Notes under the pieces: generated by a model | Databases searched by the model: none | What the model was told of the DNA's origin: nothing | What the model saw: only the letters and a program-made list of their open reading frames with translations | Made by a program: the position numbers and the translations under genes | Source: Phoebastria nigripes | Taxonomy: Eukaryota; Chordata; Aves; Procellariiformes; Diomedeidae | Length of the DNA: 64,000 nt | Assembly: GCA_035582835.1 (NCBI GenBank) | Contig: JAYKAV010003103.1 | Location: 319,473 to 383,472, forward strand | Direction of reading: 5' to 3' | Shown here: positions 28,380-41,778 of the stretch, one piece after another | Layout: every line of letters begins with the position of its first letter | Numbering within the stretch: the stretch's first letter is position 1

Positions 28380-28506
28380 AAAGGCCCAATTTTAGACATC
28401 TAGAGTATTCAGGTGCATAAACATAGGCATCTAGTGCTATCTGAGATGTCCTCTGGCTAACAATCTAAATAGGTGTAAATGCCCCCCGCCAAGTACTGCA
28501 TAATAT
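28380..28506. repeat. Old degenerate repeat, left part (interrupted by CR1 copy C)
   Basis: Recurring words such as 'tagacatctag', 'aggcatctag' and 'aataggtgtaaatg' lie here, and the same words continue beyond the CR1 at 29,183-29,440. I infer one older element split by the CR1 insertion. The family is not identified. Confidence 0.3.
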
Positions 28507-29182
28507 AGAACAGAATAGAACAGAATATTTTAGTTCCAGTTGGAAGGGACCTACAATGATCATCTAACCTAACTGCCTGACCAGTTCAGCGCTGACCAAA
28601 AGTTAAAGCATGTTATTAACGGCATTGTCCAAATGCCTCTTAAACACTGACAGGCATGGGGCATCGACCACCTCTCTAGGAAACCTGTTCCAGTGTTTGA
28701 CCACCCTCTCGGTAAAGAAGTGCTTCCTAATGTCAAGTCTAAACCTCCCCTGATGCAGCTTTGAACCATTCCCACGCGTCCTATCACTAGATACCAGGGA
28801 GAAGAGACCAGCACCTCCCTCTCCACTTCCTCTCCTCAGGAAGCAATGAGGTCACTTCTCAGCCTCCTTTTCTCCAAACTAGACAAACCCAAAGACCTTA
28901 GCTGCTCCTCAGAGGACATGCCTTGCAGCCTTTTCACCAGCTTTGTTGCTGTCCTCTGGACACATTTGAGGACCTTTACATCCTTCTTAAACTGCGGGGC
29001 CCAGAACTGCACACAGTACTCAAGGTGAGGCTGCACCAATGCTAAATACAGCAGGATAATCACCTTTTTTGACCAGCTTGTTACAGTGTGTCTGATGCAC
29101 CCCAGGATGTGATTTGCCCTCTTGGCTGCCAGGGCTCACTGCTGACTCATATTGAGCCTGCTGTCAACAAGCACCCCATATC
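28507..29182 (-). mobile_element. CR1 LINE copy C, 5'-truncated
   Basis: Minus-strand CR1 of about 675 bp. The 3' end (left) has two copies of a 10-mer, AGAACAGAAT (28,507-28,526), instead of the octamer of the other copies, followed by 'ttccagttggaagggacc'. The body matches the CR1 ORF2 C-terminus: 28,836-29,063 reads on the minus strand [17 protein letters not shown] and then [17 protein letters not shown]. It is truncated within 'ctgtcaacaagcacccca' near 29,180. Frameshifts are present. The different terminal repeat marks another CR1 subfamily. Confidence 0.95.
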
Positions 29183-29440
29183 TGCTAGCTCTGTGTAGAT
29201 GACTCAGATATTCTAGGGTTTTCAAAAGGGACAAGGCATCTAGGCAAATGAATTACCCTCAGGTGGGGTTCAGATCCAGAGTACTGACCTCTTACTTCAA
29301 GTATCTAAATATAGGTATCTATATGAACCATGTGGTTAAGCTCTCATTATATTCAGTGGACACCTCAACATTAGAGTCAATGGAGTCTAGAGAGCTATTC
29401 AGTTCAGCCAGAAGTAGATATCTACATTTGGTCATCTGAA
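29183..29440. repeat. Old degenerate repeat, right part
   Basis: Continuation of the motif family left of copy C: 'aggcatctagg' near 29,236, 'taggtatctatat' near 29,311 and 'agtagatatctac' near 29,413. The element boundary is unclear and the identity unknown. Confidence 0.3.
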
Positions 29441-32400
29441 TGATGAAACAAACAATTGATTTAAAAAAACCAGAACATATCAAGAGCATTCTTCCCTGCA
29501 GATAAGGCTTTAAACCACCACAATTTTACTCTTTTGCCTTAGACATGTTCTCACTGTAATTCTGTAACAATTCTATAATAATTTATTCATATTCTAAACC
29601 AATATGCATCTCTTATGAATTATTTTCATGTACATTCACAGTATTTGGAAAATTTAAGTATGGATTGGAGTATATGTGATATTACAGGAAAATTTTGAGT
29701 CACCTGATTTGAAAAAATTACATGATTGCATGAAAAAGTAACTTAATGCATAATCAAGATATTTTATTACACTTTGTAGCTTCAGTTTTGCAACCTAACA
29801 CTGCCCACTTAGATTCACATTTATTTTGCATTGTCTATACTGACAAAAGCTAATTTTATAGCTCTAAGGGAACACTTTTTAATGTTTACAACACTAAATG
29901 TATAAACAGGAGCTGAAAATCTTGAATAATGTAAGAAAGTTAATCTATTAATTTCATTATTACAATCTATAACTGAAGTGTCAACATCTTGCAATCAAAA
30001 CATTATGCAAGATGGATGAAAACTTAAAAAAAAAAAAATCCCTGCTTTCATGTCTGTCTTGTAAAAAAATCAAATAAAAAATTAAACATGTACTCAACCA
30101 CTATGAATATTTATAATTACAAACTATATAATGGGAAATGATAAAAGAAAAGGTTACATTTCAGTTTACCTATGTCTGCTCCCTATCTTTATATTTTAAG
30201 ATGGAAAATGAGACATGCAACTGCAGAAAGCTGTTGTACCTACAGTAGCAGGACTGTGAAATCAATTTCTCTCTTTTTCATGCACAAGTATTTATACAGA
30301 AATTTCTTTACATCTTCTCTATAGTATAATTCTATGGCTTGTATGTGTGGAGGAGTCTGTGAGAACATTTTCATATACAAGATCTCAAACAATAGACTGC
30401 ATAAGAAATACATATGTAAAGTAATACACTAGCTAGTATAGCTCAGAATTGAGGGTAACCCATAGTCATTAACCTCTTTTCTTCCTTGGGACAGAATTAA
30501 TTGTGGCCCATAGGTTTTTACAATGATAGGTTTCCTACGGGAAATTATTTCCTATTTTTCTTAGTATGTATAGTTTGAAGTATCCATAAGAATAAAGAAA
30601 ACTGTAGTTTACGGCAAGATCACAAGGTAATACTCTATCTCAATAGATTGATTTCCTTGACATTTTGAGTCCTCTCATACAGTATATTTCAAATAAAAGA
30701 GCTACTCTTTCAAAGGCAACAGTGCCTCAGAGATTATTCTCCTTTCTTTTGGAGCAATCAGAGCCTGGTGCTTCATTTGAAGACAAAGTGTATTTCCTTT
30801 TCTAGAGAAAAGCAACCTAGAAAGGTAAATATTTTAATCCATTGTTTAGGTATTCTGTATGCTGTGAGCAGAAAGGGTTTAGCTATAGTCTTTAAAAAGC
30901 AAACAAAAAACTCAATCCTTTTTCTAGATCACCAACGTAAATTTAAATGCTCTGAAAATTCATATCCCCATCTTATGGCCCAAAGTGCCACCAACTAGTT
31001 ACACATCCTATAAAGCTGCATTTCTTTTTACTAGTTTTAAATTTAATTTGTCTCCATATAGCTTATATAAAGACAGATACATAGAACAGTAGCAGGTAGA
31101 AAGATGGAAAATGTGATATTTATCTACTCCTACTCTGTTCATCCCTGGTTAAGGTAAACACTAACCATCAGTAATGACTCAAATTTTGAATGTAGATTAT
31201 ATGTTTTAATAATATGTGCTTAAAATATTGCGAGCTGAATCTTGGATTGCACATTAAATATGAATCCAGTAAAGATTTATTATTATAGGCATATTGGGAA
31301 GTTTAACAGACCATCTTGTTTCTTTATGAGTGGAGATTTTTGGTGTGTCTTAGTTCTTAAAATTCCACTAAATCTGGTATTCTATCTTCAATGTTAGCCG
31401 GCAGCAAACATTTAAGAAAAAAGTATAATAAATGAAAGAAGTTGAGAATCACCTTTTCTCTGATATACTTTGATATATTCTTCTAATTTCTGGCAATCAA
31501 TAGTTCAGAAACTTCCTCAGCTGGGCTTGCTCTGGTTCTTTATTTACTCACAAGGAAACTATTTTTAAGTAATTTATTTTCTATTGTCTTCATTCCAAAG
31601 TCCACACACATTTCCATTTGCCTGCTGTTTCAATTTGCTCTAATTGGATGCGAAATTTTAAATATGAAGACGATCACAGCTGATAAAGTCACAAAAGAAT
31701 TTCTTTTTCACTGTATAGCTTTCAAAGTTCCACTCTGTGTATGGTAGTAAAATTACAATTTATAAAACAAAGATTTTAACTTTGCAGTGCACATGAGCTT
31801 TTATCAAAACTCATCTGAAAAAAACCCAGCAGAATAAAATGAAACTCTGAGTAACTGCATCCGCTTCCTAAATTGTGTCAAACTAACATCTGCCACACAA
31901 AGATGACAATTCCCTGTTTACTGTAGTGAAAGTAAAGAATTTTTTCCAAGAACAATAAATCTTTGCTGAATCTGCATTAAAATCTTATCCTCTTAGATCT
32001 ATGCAGCCTGGAATGTCTTGCAGAATATTTTTTGAGATAATTGGCNGAAGGAAATCAGTTTATTTTCTTATTTTTTCCAGCCAACCATAATCATAAAGCA
32101 ATGATTGAACTATATAGGTCTATAATAATATCAGAAGAGAAAAATACGTTATCGTAGATGACAGCTGGGCAAACATCCAAGGACTACAAACTTTTCTGAA
32201 ACTTTAATATAATAATCTTTTTAGCATGTTAACAACGAATCAGAAAGAATCTGAATAAAATGAAAATGTCATACTTATCACCAGTCTAATATTTTTACTC
32301 GTCTTCTTTTTATGCTTGCTGCATGCATGTGTTTGAGAATATATAAGTTGATATGTATTTACAATCAGCAATATTCTGGGGATATGGAATATGGGCTTGC

Positions 32401-33045
32401 AACCTGTGGAGTGTATTCATCCCACGGTTTAAATCAGTAAGGATGTTTTCTTTCTAAATCTATATAAAAGTCTCTTCAGAATGGATTTTCTTAGTTCGTC
32501 AATAATAGTAACTTGCTTTCTAATCCACAGATGCTATTGAAAACATAACCTTTTTTCATTCCTTAACAATCTTTTTGAAATTGAGGTATTGTGAACATTA
32601 ACATGTTTGTTAGATATTATTAAAGTACCCTGTGGTTATTTCTACCTAATACAGACTAATGAGGATCATGAAACAAAACACTTTCTCAGAGATAAGACAA
32701 TGTTCTGTGTAGTGATGCTTCATCTGGCAGGAGCAAGAACTTCTAAGAGGGACTGAGGAAGGGAGGTATTTCCAGTTGCCACTGAGATCTGTGGAAGTTC
32801 CAGTATGAAGTAGCAGCCTGGGATTCTCTGTAACTTCCAGGGGAACACTGTAGCACCCAAATACAAAGATTCTGTGTCCTTATTCTCTTTGAAGATTTGT
32901 TTGATTGCTGTAGGCTTGTATGTGCTTCTGGTCCTGTTTTGATAGCTTGAATGAAGGTGATGTAGCTTTCTCCTGTAGAAATGCATTTTCACTTTGACTT
33001 CTTTGACAGTGAAGAGGTTTTCCCCCCCCTTCTCCCATAATGTGC

Positions 33046-33085
<40 letters not shown>

Positions 33086-33433
33086 GTTGCTAAGCAAATT
33101 CCTTACCAGATTCAGATGCAATCTCCTTAACAGTAAAAAGCAATATTACCTCAGACTCAGTGAATTTTAGTTACAGCTAAATAAGTCTCCTTCAGAAGAT
33201 TCTTTGAGGGCAATGAAATCACTGGTTTGCTCCAGAAGATCACAATCCATTTATCTATTTTCCCATCATTTGCTGAAAAAAAGAAATTGCTAGGTTTTTT
33301 CCTCCCCAAAATAAAGTAAACAATGAGAAAAAAAGACCTGAAGTCTCTGTTACATTAAAACCGAATAAAAGGGAGGAGAATTTCAAGGGGACCATGAGTC
33401 GCTGAGGATTTCTTTTGAAACCAGTTATGACTT
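29441..33433. other. AT-rich intergenic or intronic DNA
   Basis: About 4 kb, very AT-rich, with no gene, RNA or transposon recognised. A 90-codon minus-strand frame (32,720-32,992) sits before the A33 tract and has no recognisable domain. Confidence 0.55.
33050..33082. repeat. Poly(A) tract, A33
   Basis: Thirty-three consecutive A bases, the longest homopolymer in the window, preceded by C8 at about 33,022-33,029. No AATAAA and no convincing flanking target duplication were found. Confidence 0.95.
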
Positions 33434-33703
33434 AGAATCATAGAATCATAGAATCATTAAGGTTGGAAAAGACCTCTAAGATCATCAAGTCCAACCATCA
33501 ACCCAACACCACCATGCCCCACTAAACCATGTCCCTAAGTGCCTCATCTTCATGTCTTTTAAATACTTCCAGGGATGGTGACTCCACCACTTCCCTGGGC
33601 AGCCTGTTCCAATGCTTAACCACTCTTTCAGTAAAGAAATTTTTCCTAATGTCCAACCTAAACCTCCCCTGGCGCAACTTGAGGCCATTTCCTCTCGTCC
33701 TTA
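33434..33703 (-). mobile_element. CR1 LINE copy D, short 3' fragment
   Basis: About 270 bp of CR1 3' end. Three AGAATCAT octamers (33,434-33,457) are followed by 'taaggttggaaaagacc' and then the ORF2 C-terminus on the minus strand ([31 protein letters not shown]). It is truncated just after 'cctctcgtcc'. The tail is the same type as in copies F and G, so it belongs to the same subfamily. Confidence 0.95.
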
Positions 33704-36700
33704 GCGCATCATCTTTCATTAGACCAAAATCAGTCATAGGCATTATGAAAAGAATGACAGTGAAAGCATTAGGCGACAATATATCTGGAGGATTTTCATA
33801 TGAAGGTGTCCATTTTGAAGTGTAAATCTAGACTCTGAATCGTAATCCAGACTCTCTGTTCCAATTTATAGTTTTAAAANCTGTCTGCCTGTAGTTCTAA
33901 GACTGGAAGTTACCTGGGCACAACTGTGAATAAAATTAGCTAAAAACTCAAAAGAAGTAGTGTAAAAGTGGCATGAATTTTGTGAATTGAAACTTAAGTA
34001 TGTTTGCATTTACTATTTCTGTTGTAGAGGATGACACTTACTTCCTCACAGGCTACTACAAGAACAGAGAAACACCTAGACTCTTTTGAGAAATAGTGAA
34101 TATTATGCAATTGAAAACTTTCATGATGCAAAGACATTTCATGGGTGCAAGGAGAAGACAAGTAGTGTAGGAGCCCTTTTCTTCAGAAAATTAGGGTTTT
34201 TTTACCTACAGTGAGGAATTTGGTATCCTGCATTAGTTCTTATTTCTCCACTTAATAAAGTTTTAACATGTCTTGCCAGGCTGTGTCATATGGATCTTCT
34301 GGGAAAAATCCTCAGGTATTGAAGTAGCAAGGGTCTTAAGAAGATCTCAAAGAGAAATATTATAGACTTAGATTTGTAAATGATTTCATGAGCTACTCAT
34401 CCTGAGAAAGACTTTTGGTCCCTCTATTTTATGAAAAGGAAATATAATGTATACTAATAATTCTAAATTTACTTCATGTATTTTAGAAAAAATTTGCTTA
34501 ATATATTTTTCTACTCAATATGGACTAATGAGAATGTTGGACTGTAATACTTTATCTGAGAGAAGACATGACTGAGCTTTTCTGACAAGAGATGAGAAAG
34601 CACTATTCTCACACCCATTCAAATAGCTGATTGAAAAAAATTTCATGTAGTTTCTCTACAGCATGTTGATCCTACAGCAGTTGTGTATGAACACTAGAAA
34701 CCATTTTATATATTGCAGGTGTAATTTCCTCTTATGATGTTTTCCACAGAATATTTGAAATTATGATTTTTATGAATTTTCAGACACTTGCATTTATTTA
34801 TTGCATACTCCATATGTGGTATGATTTTTGTAAATAATTGTATTGCTGATCCATTAAAAAATAGAGCTGGCAGTGTTGATACAGCCTGCCCTGGCTGCAG
34901 ATCAAGAAAATATAAGCAAAAACCTTACGCTTATTTATTGGTAGGTTAGAAATAACACAGTAGTTTACAACAGACATTTACAATTAGAGCATAATTTGGA
35001 GTAAATCAGAACCATACACAAAGTGCATTCTCTCCATTTCACAGGCAGTCATGACAGTGTTTGTTAAAAATAAGAAAAAAATGATTTGTTGGGATCTTGG
35101 CAGAGGTACTGCTTACATGGGGAATCGAGTCTCCAGAACAGCATGGTTAGTCACTCTTTGGTGGTGATGGGAGTTCTGTATTTGAACAGAGACCTGTTAC
35201 AAGGGTCTTTGCAGTAGCATCTTCAGCTGGATTAAGAGATACTTCTCAAATCACTGTTTTGCATAGTTCTTACAATCCATCTGGCCCCAGCACATGTATA
35301 ATTCCTTGCTTTTTATATGTCTTAAGAATATACAAAACATCTCTTAAATAAATTAACTGCATACAAAAGACTGATCCACCTGACCATGTCTCAGGAATAG
35401 TTTTTTATTGAATACTTATAGTCTACATACAATTTAATTACTTCTATAGCAGGAATTACCTCTGGGAGTCTTTGGGACACACTACCCAGGGTGTTAATCA
35501 ACATTTCTAAGCATACAAATTGGACTAGACACAGCAGGAATTGCCTTGGGCTATTTCTAGACCTGTCCAAAATTCTTACCAGGAGTACTCCTCTAGTAAT
35601 CAGTCAATAACTTAATTCTAAAGGTTCAGTTAATAATCTAGTTTCAAGTCAGTCCATTGTCTCAAGCCAATCTATCATCTCCTCTATACAGATGACTACC
35701 AAGTGAGTTCCTGGACCACCCTGGGTGAAATTGCTGTGCAGGCAGGCACAGCCCAGTATACTACAGAACAGCTCCAACTATACCACAGAACATACTTGAT
35801 TTCACACTTATAATTCAAGTCCTATAGCTCTTGCCATGCTGTAGACCATTCTTAAACAAATAACTCTCTTTACAGTACTATGAGGTGTATACTGAATAGT
35901 ATGCTGCCTTTTACTAACAGTGGTTCTGGGGTTTGGTCCTGGTTTCTGTCAGCATTGCTGTTCCTTCNCTTCACATACCTTCCCCTCCCCATCCTGCTTC
36001 AAGCTCATTAACACCTGGGGAGGTACAGCTACAAATCTGGGAGTGCTGGAGGAATGCAGAATTACTTGCAGGGCTCAGCCTGTGGGTAAGGATTCTGCAC
36101 CCCCCATATCTTATCAAGACAGAAGTTCCCATTCCTAGCACTGATGAGGGAGGAGAGCAGAGAGGAGGAACAAGAAGAAATTTAAACCTGAGATTAGTGC
36201 TAGAAACAACACTTGGCTAGGAAGCAGCCTGTAAATGAGGAAACAAAACCTGTACTGGTTTTCAGTAAAGCAGAAGGTGGCAAGGACAGGAACAAATAAC
36301 AGACAAGAGTCAAAAGTGACAAAGAGAACAGGGAGATATTTCCATAAAACCTAGGAGATTTCAGAAGATTTTTTTTTTTTTTTTTATTCCTAAAAGAAAT
36401 GTTTGATTCAGAATTATTCGTGAAGTGCTATTTAGATTAAAATTATTTCTAATCAACCTTTGGGAAAAGTCAATACATTTCTGAAAGACCACAAAAGAGA
36501 TAAGGGTCTTTGAATACATTATTTTTTAATTGTTTTATACTTCAGAATATAATGCAAGGTTGAAACATTGATTAATTACNGATGTGGGCAAAATTTCATT
36601 ATCCACAGCTGGGACTCTTTTGTGCTCTAATAAAAATATTTTTTCAAAATTGAAATTATCTAATAAACCCCTATAATCTGACCTTATGAAATGCTGTGTA

Positions 36701-37736
36701 TTATGTGTTGCTTAATGAAGGACTGGGCCCATAACACATTCTGTAAGGTGATTATATATATGAGTTTTATCTTAAAGCAAATTTGATAGCTTTCTCTGGA
36801 TGTTTGTGCCTATGCACATTAATTTACTGATGCAAAGTTAATGCAGACTGTTATTTAGGAGATGAAAGATAAGAAAGGTATATATTTCTCTTTATATAGT
36901 CTTTCAAAAATTACCTTACCGTATCAGAAACAAATTAATTGTAAAATATTCTGACGTAGAATAATATAATTTTTATTAAAAAATTGTATTTTATTTACAA
37001 ATTATTTACAACACTTTTAAGAACAAATCNTGGCTTTAACGAATGATCCAAGCACTGGGCTGGGAAGAAGAATCTCTGTCTAAGCCTGAAGAATACAAGC
37101 TCTTCTTTTTAATCTTTAACACTTGNGTTCATTTAAAAAAAAAATCGCAATATAGATTTTTCAGGCAGAAAGTTATATTTTCTGAAATTATCATGGAATT
37201 TATCTTGTTCTTTTGACAGTAGGGCACTGTTCTGTAGAACACCATGTGCAGGCAGTAGATTTGTGACAAATGCAAACCTCAAGGAGTTTTTACCATTTAT
37301 TTCTAAGTCCTATGGTAATTTTACTGAAATCTACCTCTGAAATGTCGTGAGCGGTATGAGATAATCCTTTTGGCCTCTACCAAACTTATTTCAAAGAGAA
37401 AAGCACCCTTACTCCAAAATAGATCATTCTTCAAGCTTGTACAGTCCTAAAAATCTCTATACTATATATATTATGCAAGGAAAGGAGCAAGACAGTTAAT
37501 GGGAGAAAAAAACCTCTAAAATATCCAGATTCAGCTTTTACATTACTAACAGAGAAGTCTAGTGAAGATCCAGTCAGCCCCTATGTGTCTTTTGCTGGCC
37601 AATAAGTCTCCTGGTAGTGGTAGACATGACTTCTTTTCTCCTCCCAAAGAGGTCTTCTCATAACCTTTCTGTGTCTTTTTGTCATAGGGTAGATTCCAGA
37701 AGGTTTGACTGGAGATAGTAGGCGGCATTGTTTGCT
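33704..37736. other. AT-rich DNA, no gene recognised
   Basis: No gene or named repeat. The part 34,880-36,200 is less AT-rich, with some features expected of an old LTR (for example 'cttatttattggtagg', which gives AATAAA on the minus strand), but I could not match it to a family or find paired ends. T17 lies at 36,369-36,385. Confidence 0.5.
36369..36385. repeat. Poly(T) run, T17
   Basis: Seventeen consecutive T bases, seen directly. Confidence 0.93.
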
Positions 37737-38216
37737 AGACGTTGAGGGGCTGGAGCGTGTCCAAAGAACAACAAGAACAACAAAACTGGTGAAGAGCACA
37801 AGTCTTACGAGGAGCGGCTGAGGGAACTGGGATTATTGAGCCTGGAGAAAAGGAGGCTGAAGGGANACCTTATTGCTCTCTACAACTACCTGAAAAGAGG
37901 TTACAGTGAGGTGGGTGTCGGTCTCTTCTCCCANGTAACAAGAGATAGGACAAGAGGAAATGGCCTCAAGTTGCGCCAGGGGAGGTTTANATTGGATATT
38001 AGGAAAAATTTCTTCACCAAAAGGGTTATCAAGCATTGGAACAGNCTGCCCAGGGANGTGGTTGAGTCACCATCCCTGGAGGTATTTAAAAATCGTGTAG
38101 ACATGGTGCTTAGGGACATGGTTTAGTGGTGGAGTTGGCAGTGTTAGGTTAACGGTTGGACTTGATGATCTTAAGGGTCCTTTCCAACCTNAATGATTCT
38201 ATGATTCTATGATTCN
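37737..38216 (+). mobile_element. CR1 LINE copy E, 5'-truncated
   Basis: Plus-strand CR1 of about 480 bp. It starts in ORF2 at 'gttgaggggctggagcgtg' and keeps an open frame (37,836-38,126) reading [23 protein letters not shown] and [22 protein letters not shown] to the normal stop. The 3' UTR ends in ATTCTATG-type octamers at 38,194-38,216, with N bases. A small 'aacaacaagaacaacaaa' expansion at about 37,767-37,784 interrupts the upstream reading. Confidence 0.95.
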
Positions 38217-41200
38217 GTCTGACAGTCAGAGTCTAAAATGTATCTATATCAGATCTGCTTGGCTGCCACCTGGGGCCAACCCACCACACATATTCTGTGT
38301 AGGGAAATTTTGTGTATTTGGTGCTTTAAAGGACAGAGTGCTTGGCTAGCTTGTAAGCATAACTGGAAGTCCCAAAACATTCTTTCTGTCTGTAGAAGAA
38401 TTTCAGAGAAGGGCCCAGATGGTTCAGACTCACTGAGCTCAATCTAATATTTCAGTCCTACAGCTGTATTTTTTAAGGCTGATTATGGTTGGTTGTATTT
38501 GCCCCTCTATATAGGTCCACTTATATAAAGAAGACACAAGGAAGAGCTCTCCAGTCANGATTTAACTGTAATACGAATGTACCCCTCTATCCTGGTGGAA
38601 TCAAACTACATGAGTATGACACCAGAGAAACTACAGAAGAATTACTACTGGTGCATAGGCCTGGGGCATATGTATAGTGCTAAATGGATTCAGGGCCGTA
38701 ATACCACCTTGTGACTGGCTGTGGGATCCACACACAACGCAGGCAACCAGAAAGTGGGGCATCATTTCAGTGATGAAATAGCATACTTGGCCTTACTCTC
38801 TATAGCACAAGCCAGTATACATCCTTTCAACTATTTTCCAATTTATTTTCCAGTTTCAGGTGCCTGTACTTCTGAGACTTTACCAGAATTGCTGGAAGGC
38901 GTTAAAAGATTTTGCTACTAGTAAACCTCCCTGCCTTCCTCATCTCCCCAGATTTCAGTCCAAATTTTTTTCACTCAGAATTTTTTTATCTCATTATTCT
39001 GTGTTACTACTCCCTTCCAAAAGATTAAATAAATCCTCTGTTTTCTTCTTATCGTTCCAATAGGAAGTGATTGATGACTTTTTCTCCATAGCACAAAGTC
39101 TCTGTATGTCCAGATAGAACTTCTCTGATTCATAGGNTCTTGTGTAAAATGTTCCCTTCCCTCTGTTAGTTGATTCAGTACTTAAATAGTACCAACCCTA
39201 TGCAAAATAAAGGGTAGGAAATTGATCTGTAGACTTGCTTCATTCCTCATTAGTATAGAGAGTGGAGATGAGGAAGCATTCTCCATCACATTAGAAAAAA
39301 AATCTCATGGTTCTTGATCGCACTTAGAAGTTTTGGGATGCACACATACAAGGTTTTAGGAAACTACATTGGGACATCAGCTCTATGCATTTCTTTATAC
39401 TGGCTTGCGTTTTGGTAAGGCAAGTGTCTGGCTCAAAATGATTAGACGGTCAAATTAAGTGCACATGTTCTTAGCTTCGTGATTTTTTAGTTGTTTTTTG
39501 TTCTCATTTTCTAACATTTATCTTCTTCATATTTCTTTATGAGAAGGACAGAGTTTGTAGAACTACTTTTCCCTTTCCTAGTTTGTTACACAAAAAAGTT
39601 GAATCATATCTGCCTGAAGTGCGTGTTTCTTTGAGATAAAGGTCACAATTTGCTCTATAGAAAAGGAACTCTCTTCTTCCCTGAAATTCGGTTTCTTAAA
39701 CTTGGTGACCATGAAAGACTGATTTATATTGCTATGGTAGAGCAGTTTAATGCTGTGCTTGGATTTGAACAAAAAAAGAAGCGTGTTTGCAGTATGCAGC
39801 AGAACTAATTTAAAAAAAAAAAAAAAAAGCTGCAAACCTTGAAGTTGGGATAGAAAGAGTTAGTTCTGAAAAAGCCCATGGTTTTAGCAAAAGAAATTCA
39901 TCGGCAGCTCAGTGGAATACAATGCAGCGTAGCCTACTTTAAGTGACNTCAGGCTAAGCTGTCTGTCAGGCTAAATGAAGAGAAAACATTTTGTTAAATA
40001 AGACTAGTTTCTAAATTACTAATCTTCATGCTGCAGCCATTCACTTGTAATTTCAGTGGCATTGGAAATGGGCTTTTCTTTTTACAAAACAGAAAATAGG
40101 AACAAGAATTTTCTAAGTAAAAGAGGGATGTTATATACAAAAAGAATAATTTGAACCATTTTGGAGTGCTTCGTCCTAAGGACAATTTCTGTTTCTATCT
40201 TTAGAGGAGGTGCCTCAGAACCCAGACATGAGAGTGTGTAACTGTAATAACCACTATGAATTAGACCTTGTAAAAACAAGTACTTTGTAATGAAGTACTG
40301 AACTTCTGTAATAAAATTTACCTTGAGTTGGACTTGTCAGGAAAAAAAAAAAAAAACACAAATGAAGCCCATGTGAAACTTGAGCTCAATCTAGGAAGAT
40401 GCAGATCACTTCCTGGGAGGGGCTGAAAACTCTGACCAGGATTTGAGCCCAATGAATGTTTCTTGTATTATGTACTGAGTATGACCATAAAGACAACCTA
40501 ATAAAATGTCAGGAACAGAAGTATAAAATTAAAGATTAAAATGGTCTAATTTGTTGGCTAACAGTTGACATGATAAAACTTGCCATGGATGAGTAAAATG
40601 CTTGAAGTATCAAGTTTTGCCAAGGCATTANTACTTTAGATGTGACTTTTTNTTTCTGTTCAATTTGGCACGTATTTGAATACGACCCACTTAAAACTCT
40701 GACTCAAACATTGTGTGAGTGATATCCACAGAAAGATGGATACAGAATTGGGAAAAGGGTAGAGAAAATTTAAATAAATAAATAAATAAATAAATTTTTA
40801 AAAATATTAAAATAGACCAGAGAGGGCAGAGTGAAAAACAACTATAGGGAGACTAAAAATAGGAATAAAGATATATGGCATTTGTTCTAATGAAAAAATG
40901 AATATTACATAAAACTCCTGAGCATACAAATTTATTATCCTTTATATATTAAAATATAGAAATTTTATTTATTATGCAATTATAATTTTTTGTGTATCAG
41001 AAGCAGATGATATATGTTAATTAGTCATGTAAATGAGTAACATGGAGATGTCCTGGATTCTAAGAATTGATTCTTTGTGTATTAACCCTTAATAAATTAT
41101 TCAAGGAATTCCCTTTTCAGAAAAGGCTGCTATAGGAAACTTCTCGAGACCTGATCAAGGAGCAAAGACGGTGTAACCTAACTTGCAGTAACTAGTACCT

Positions 41201-41778
41201 TGTTCTCATAGTTATAGACTTTTTGTACAGAACTACTCGATAGAAGCAAGATTAACCAAAATTAANATTTACGGTTTATAGATTAAGTTCAGTTCAACAA
41301 TGCAGTTCCCCCTCTTTTCTTTGCCATCCCTTCCCACCCCAAAATGTAGCAAAGGCAAGCAAAGCTCATTGATCTGGAAATAAAACTGGGAAATGTGGGC
41401 TATTATGGTGATTTATGAGATTTCTATTATTGTCTAGTTTTATCTAGGAAAGAAATATGAACACAGTCTTTTTGCTGTTCCACTTCCACTCATGCCTTGA
41501 ACTAGGGTGTGCAAAGTCATAGAAATTCATTAACTGAACATGTTGAACCTCAAAAAGCTGTTCAGTTCACTGAAACTTCTGGGTGAAAGTTTAGGTCACT
41601 TCTTATTTTTTCAGAACTGGCTCATCCATCCGTAGTCCTGATACAATCATTCAGCTCTTCCTAATGTAGCTGGAAAAGGCTAGAAGAGATCTAACAGCTT
41701 CATTCCCACCTTGTGCAAACCAAAAATAAGAAATCTAGAGCAAATTACTCTTTTTTTTCAAACAAATGGATGCTTCTT
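38217..41778. other. AT-rich intergenic or intronic DNA
   Basis: About 3.6 kb without a recognisable gene or transposon. Poly(A) runs lie at about 39,811-39,828 and 40,340-40,355. Open frames are under 100 codons. Confidence 0.55.
40771..40794. repeat. (TAAA)6 microsatellite
   Basis: Six consecutive TAAA units, seen directly. Confidence 0.95.

Noticed and set aside
32700..33082. Sequence ending in A33 as a possible retroposed gene copy
   Set aside because: No AATAAA just before the tract, no recognisable coding homology, and only a weak 'cagttgc' match as a possible duplication. Bird CR1 enzymes rarely make poly(A)-tailed copies.
34880..36200. Possible old LTR with AATAAA-like words on the minus strand
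   Set aside because: No paired TG...CA ends, no target duplication, and no similarity to the LTRs in this window that I can see.
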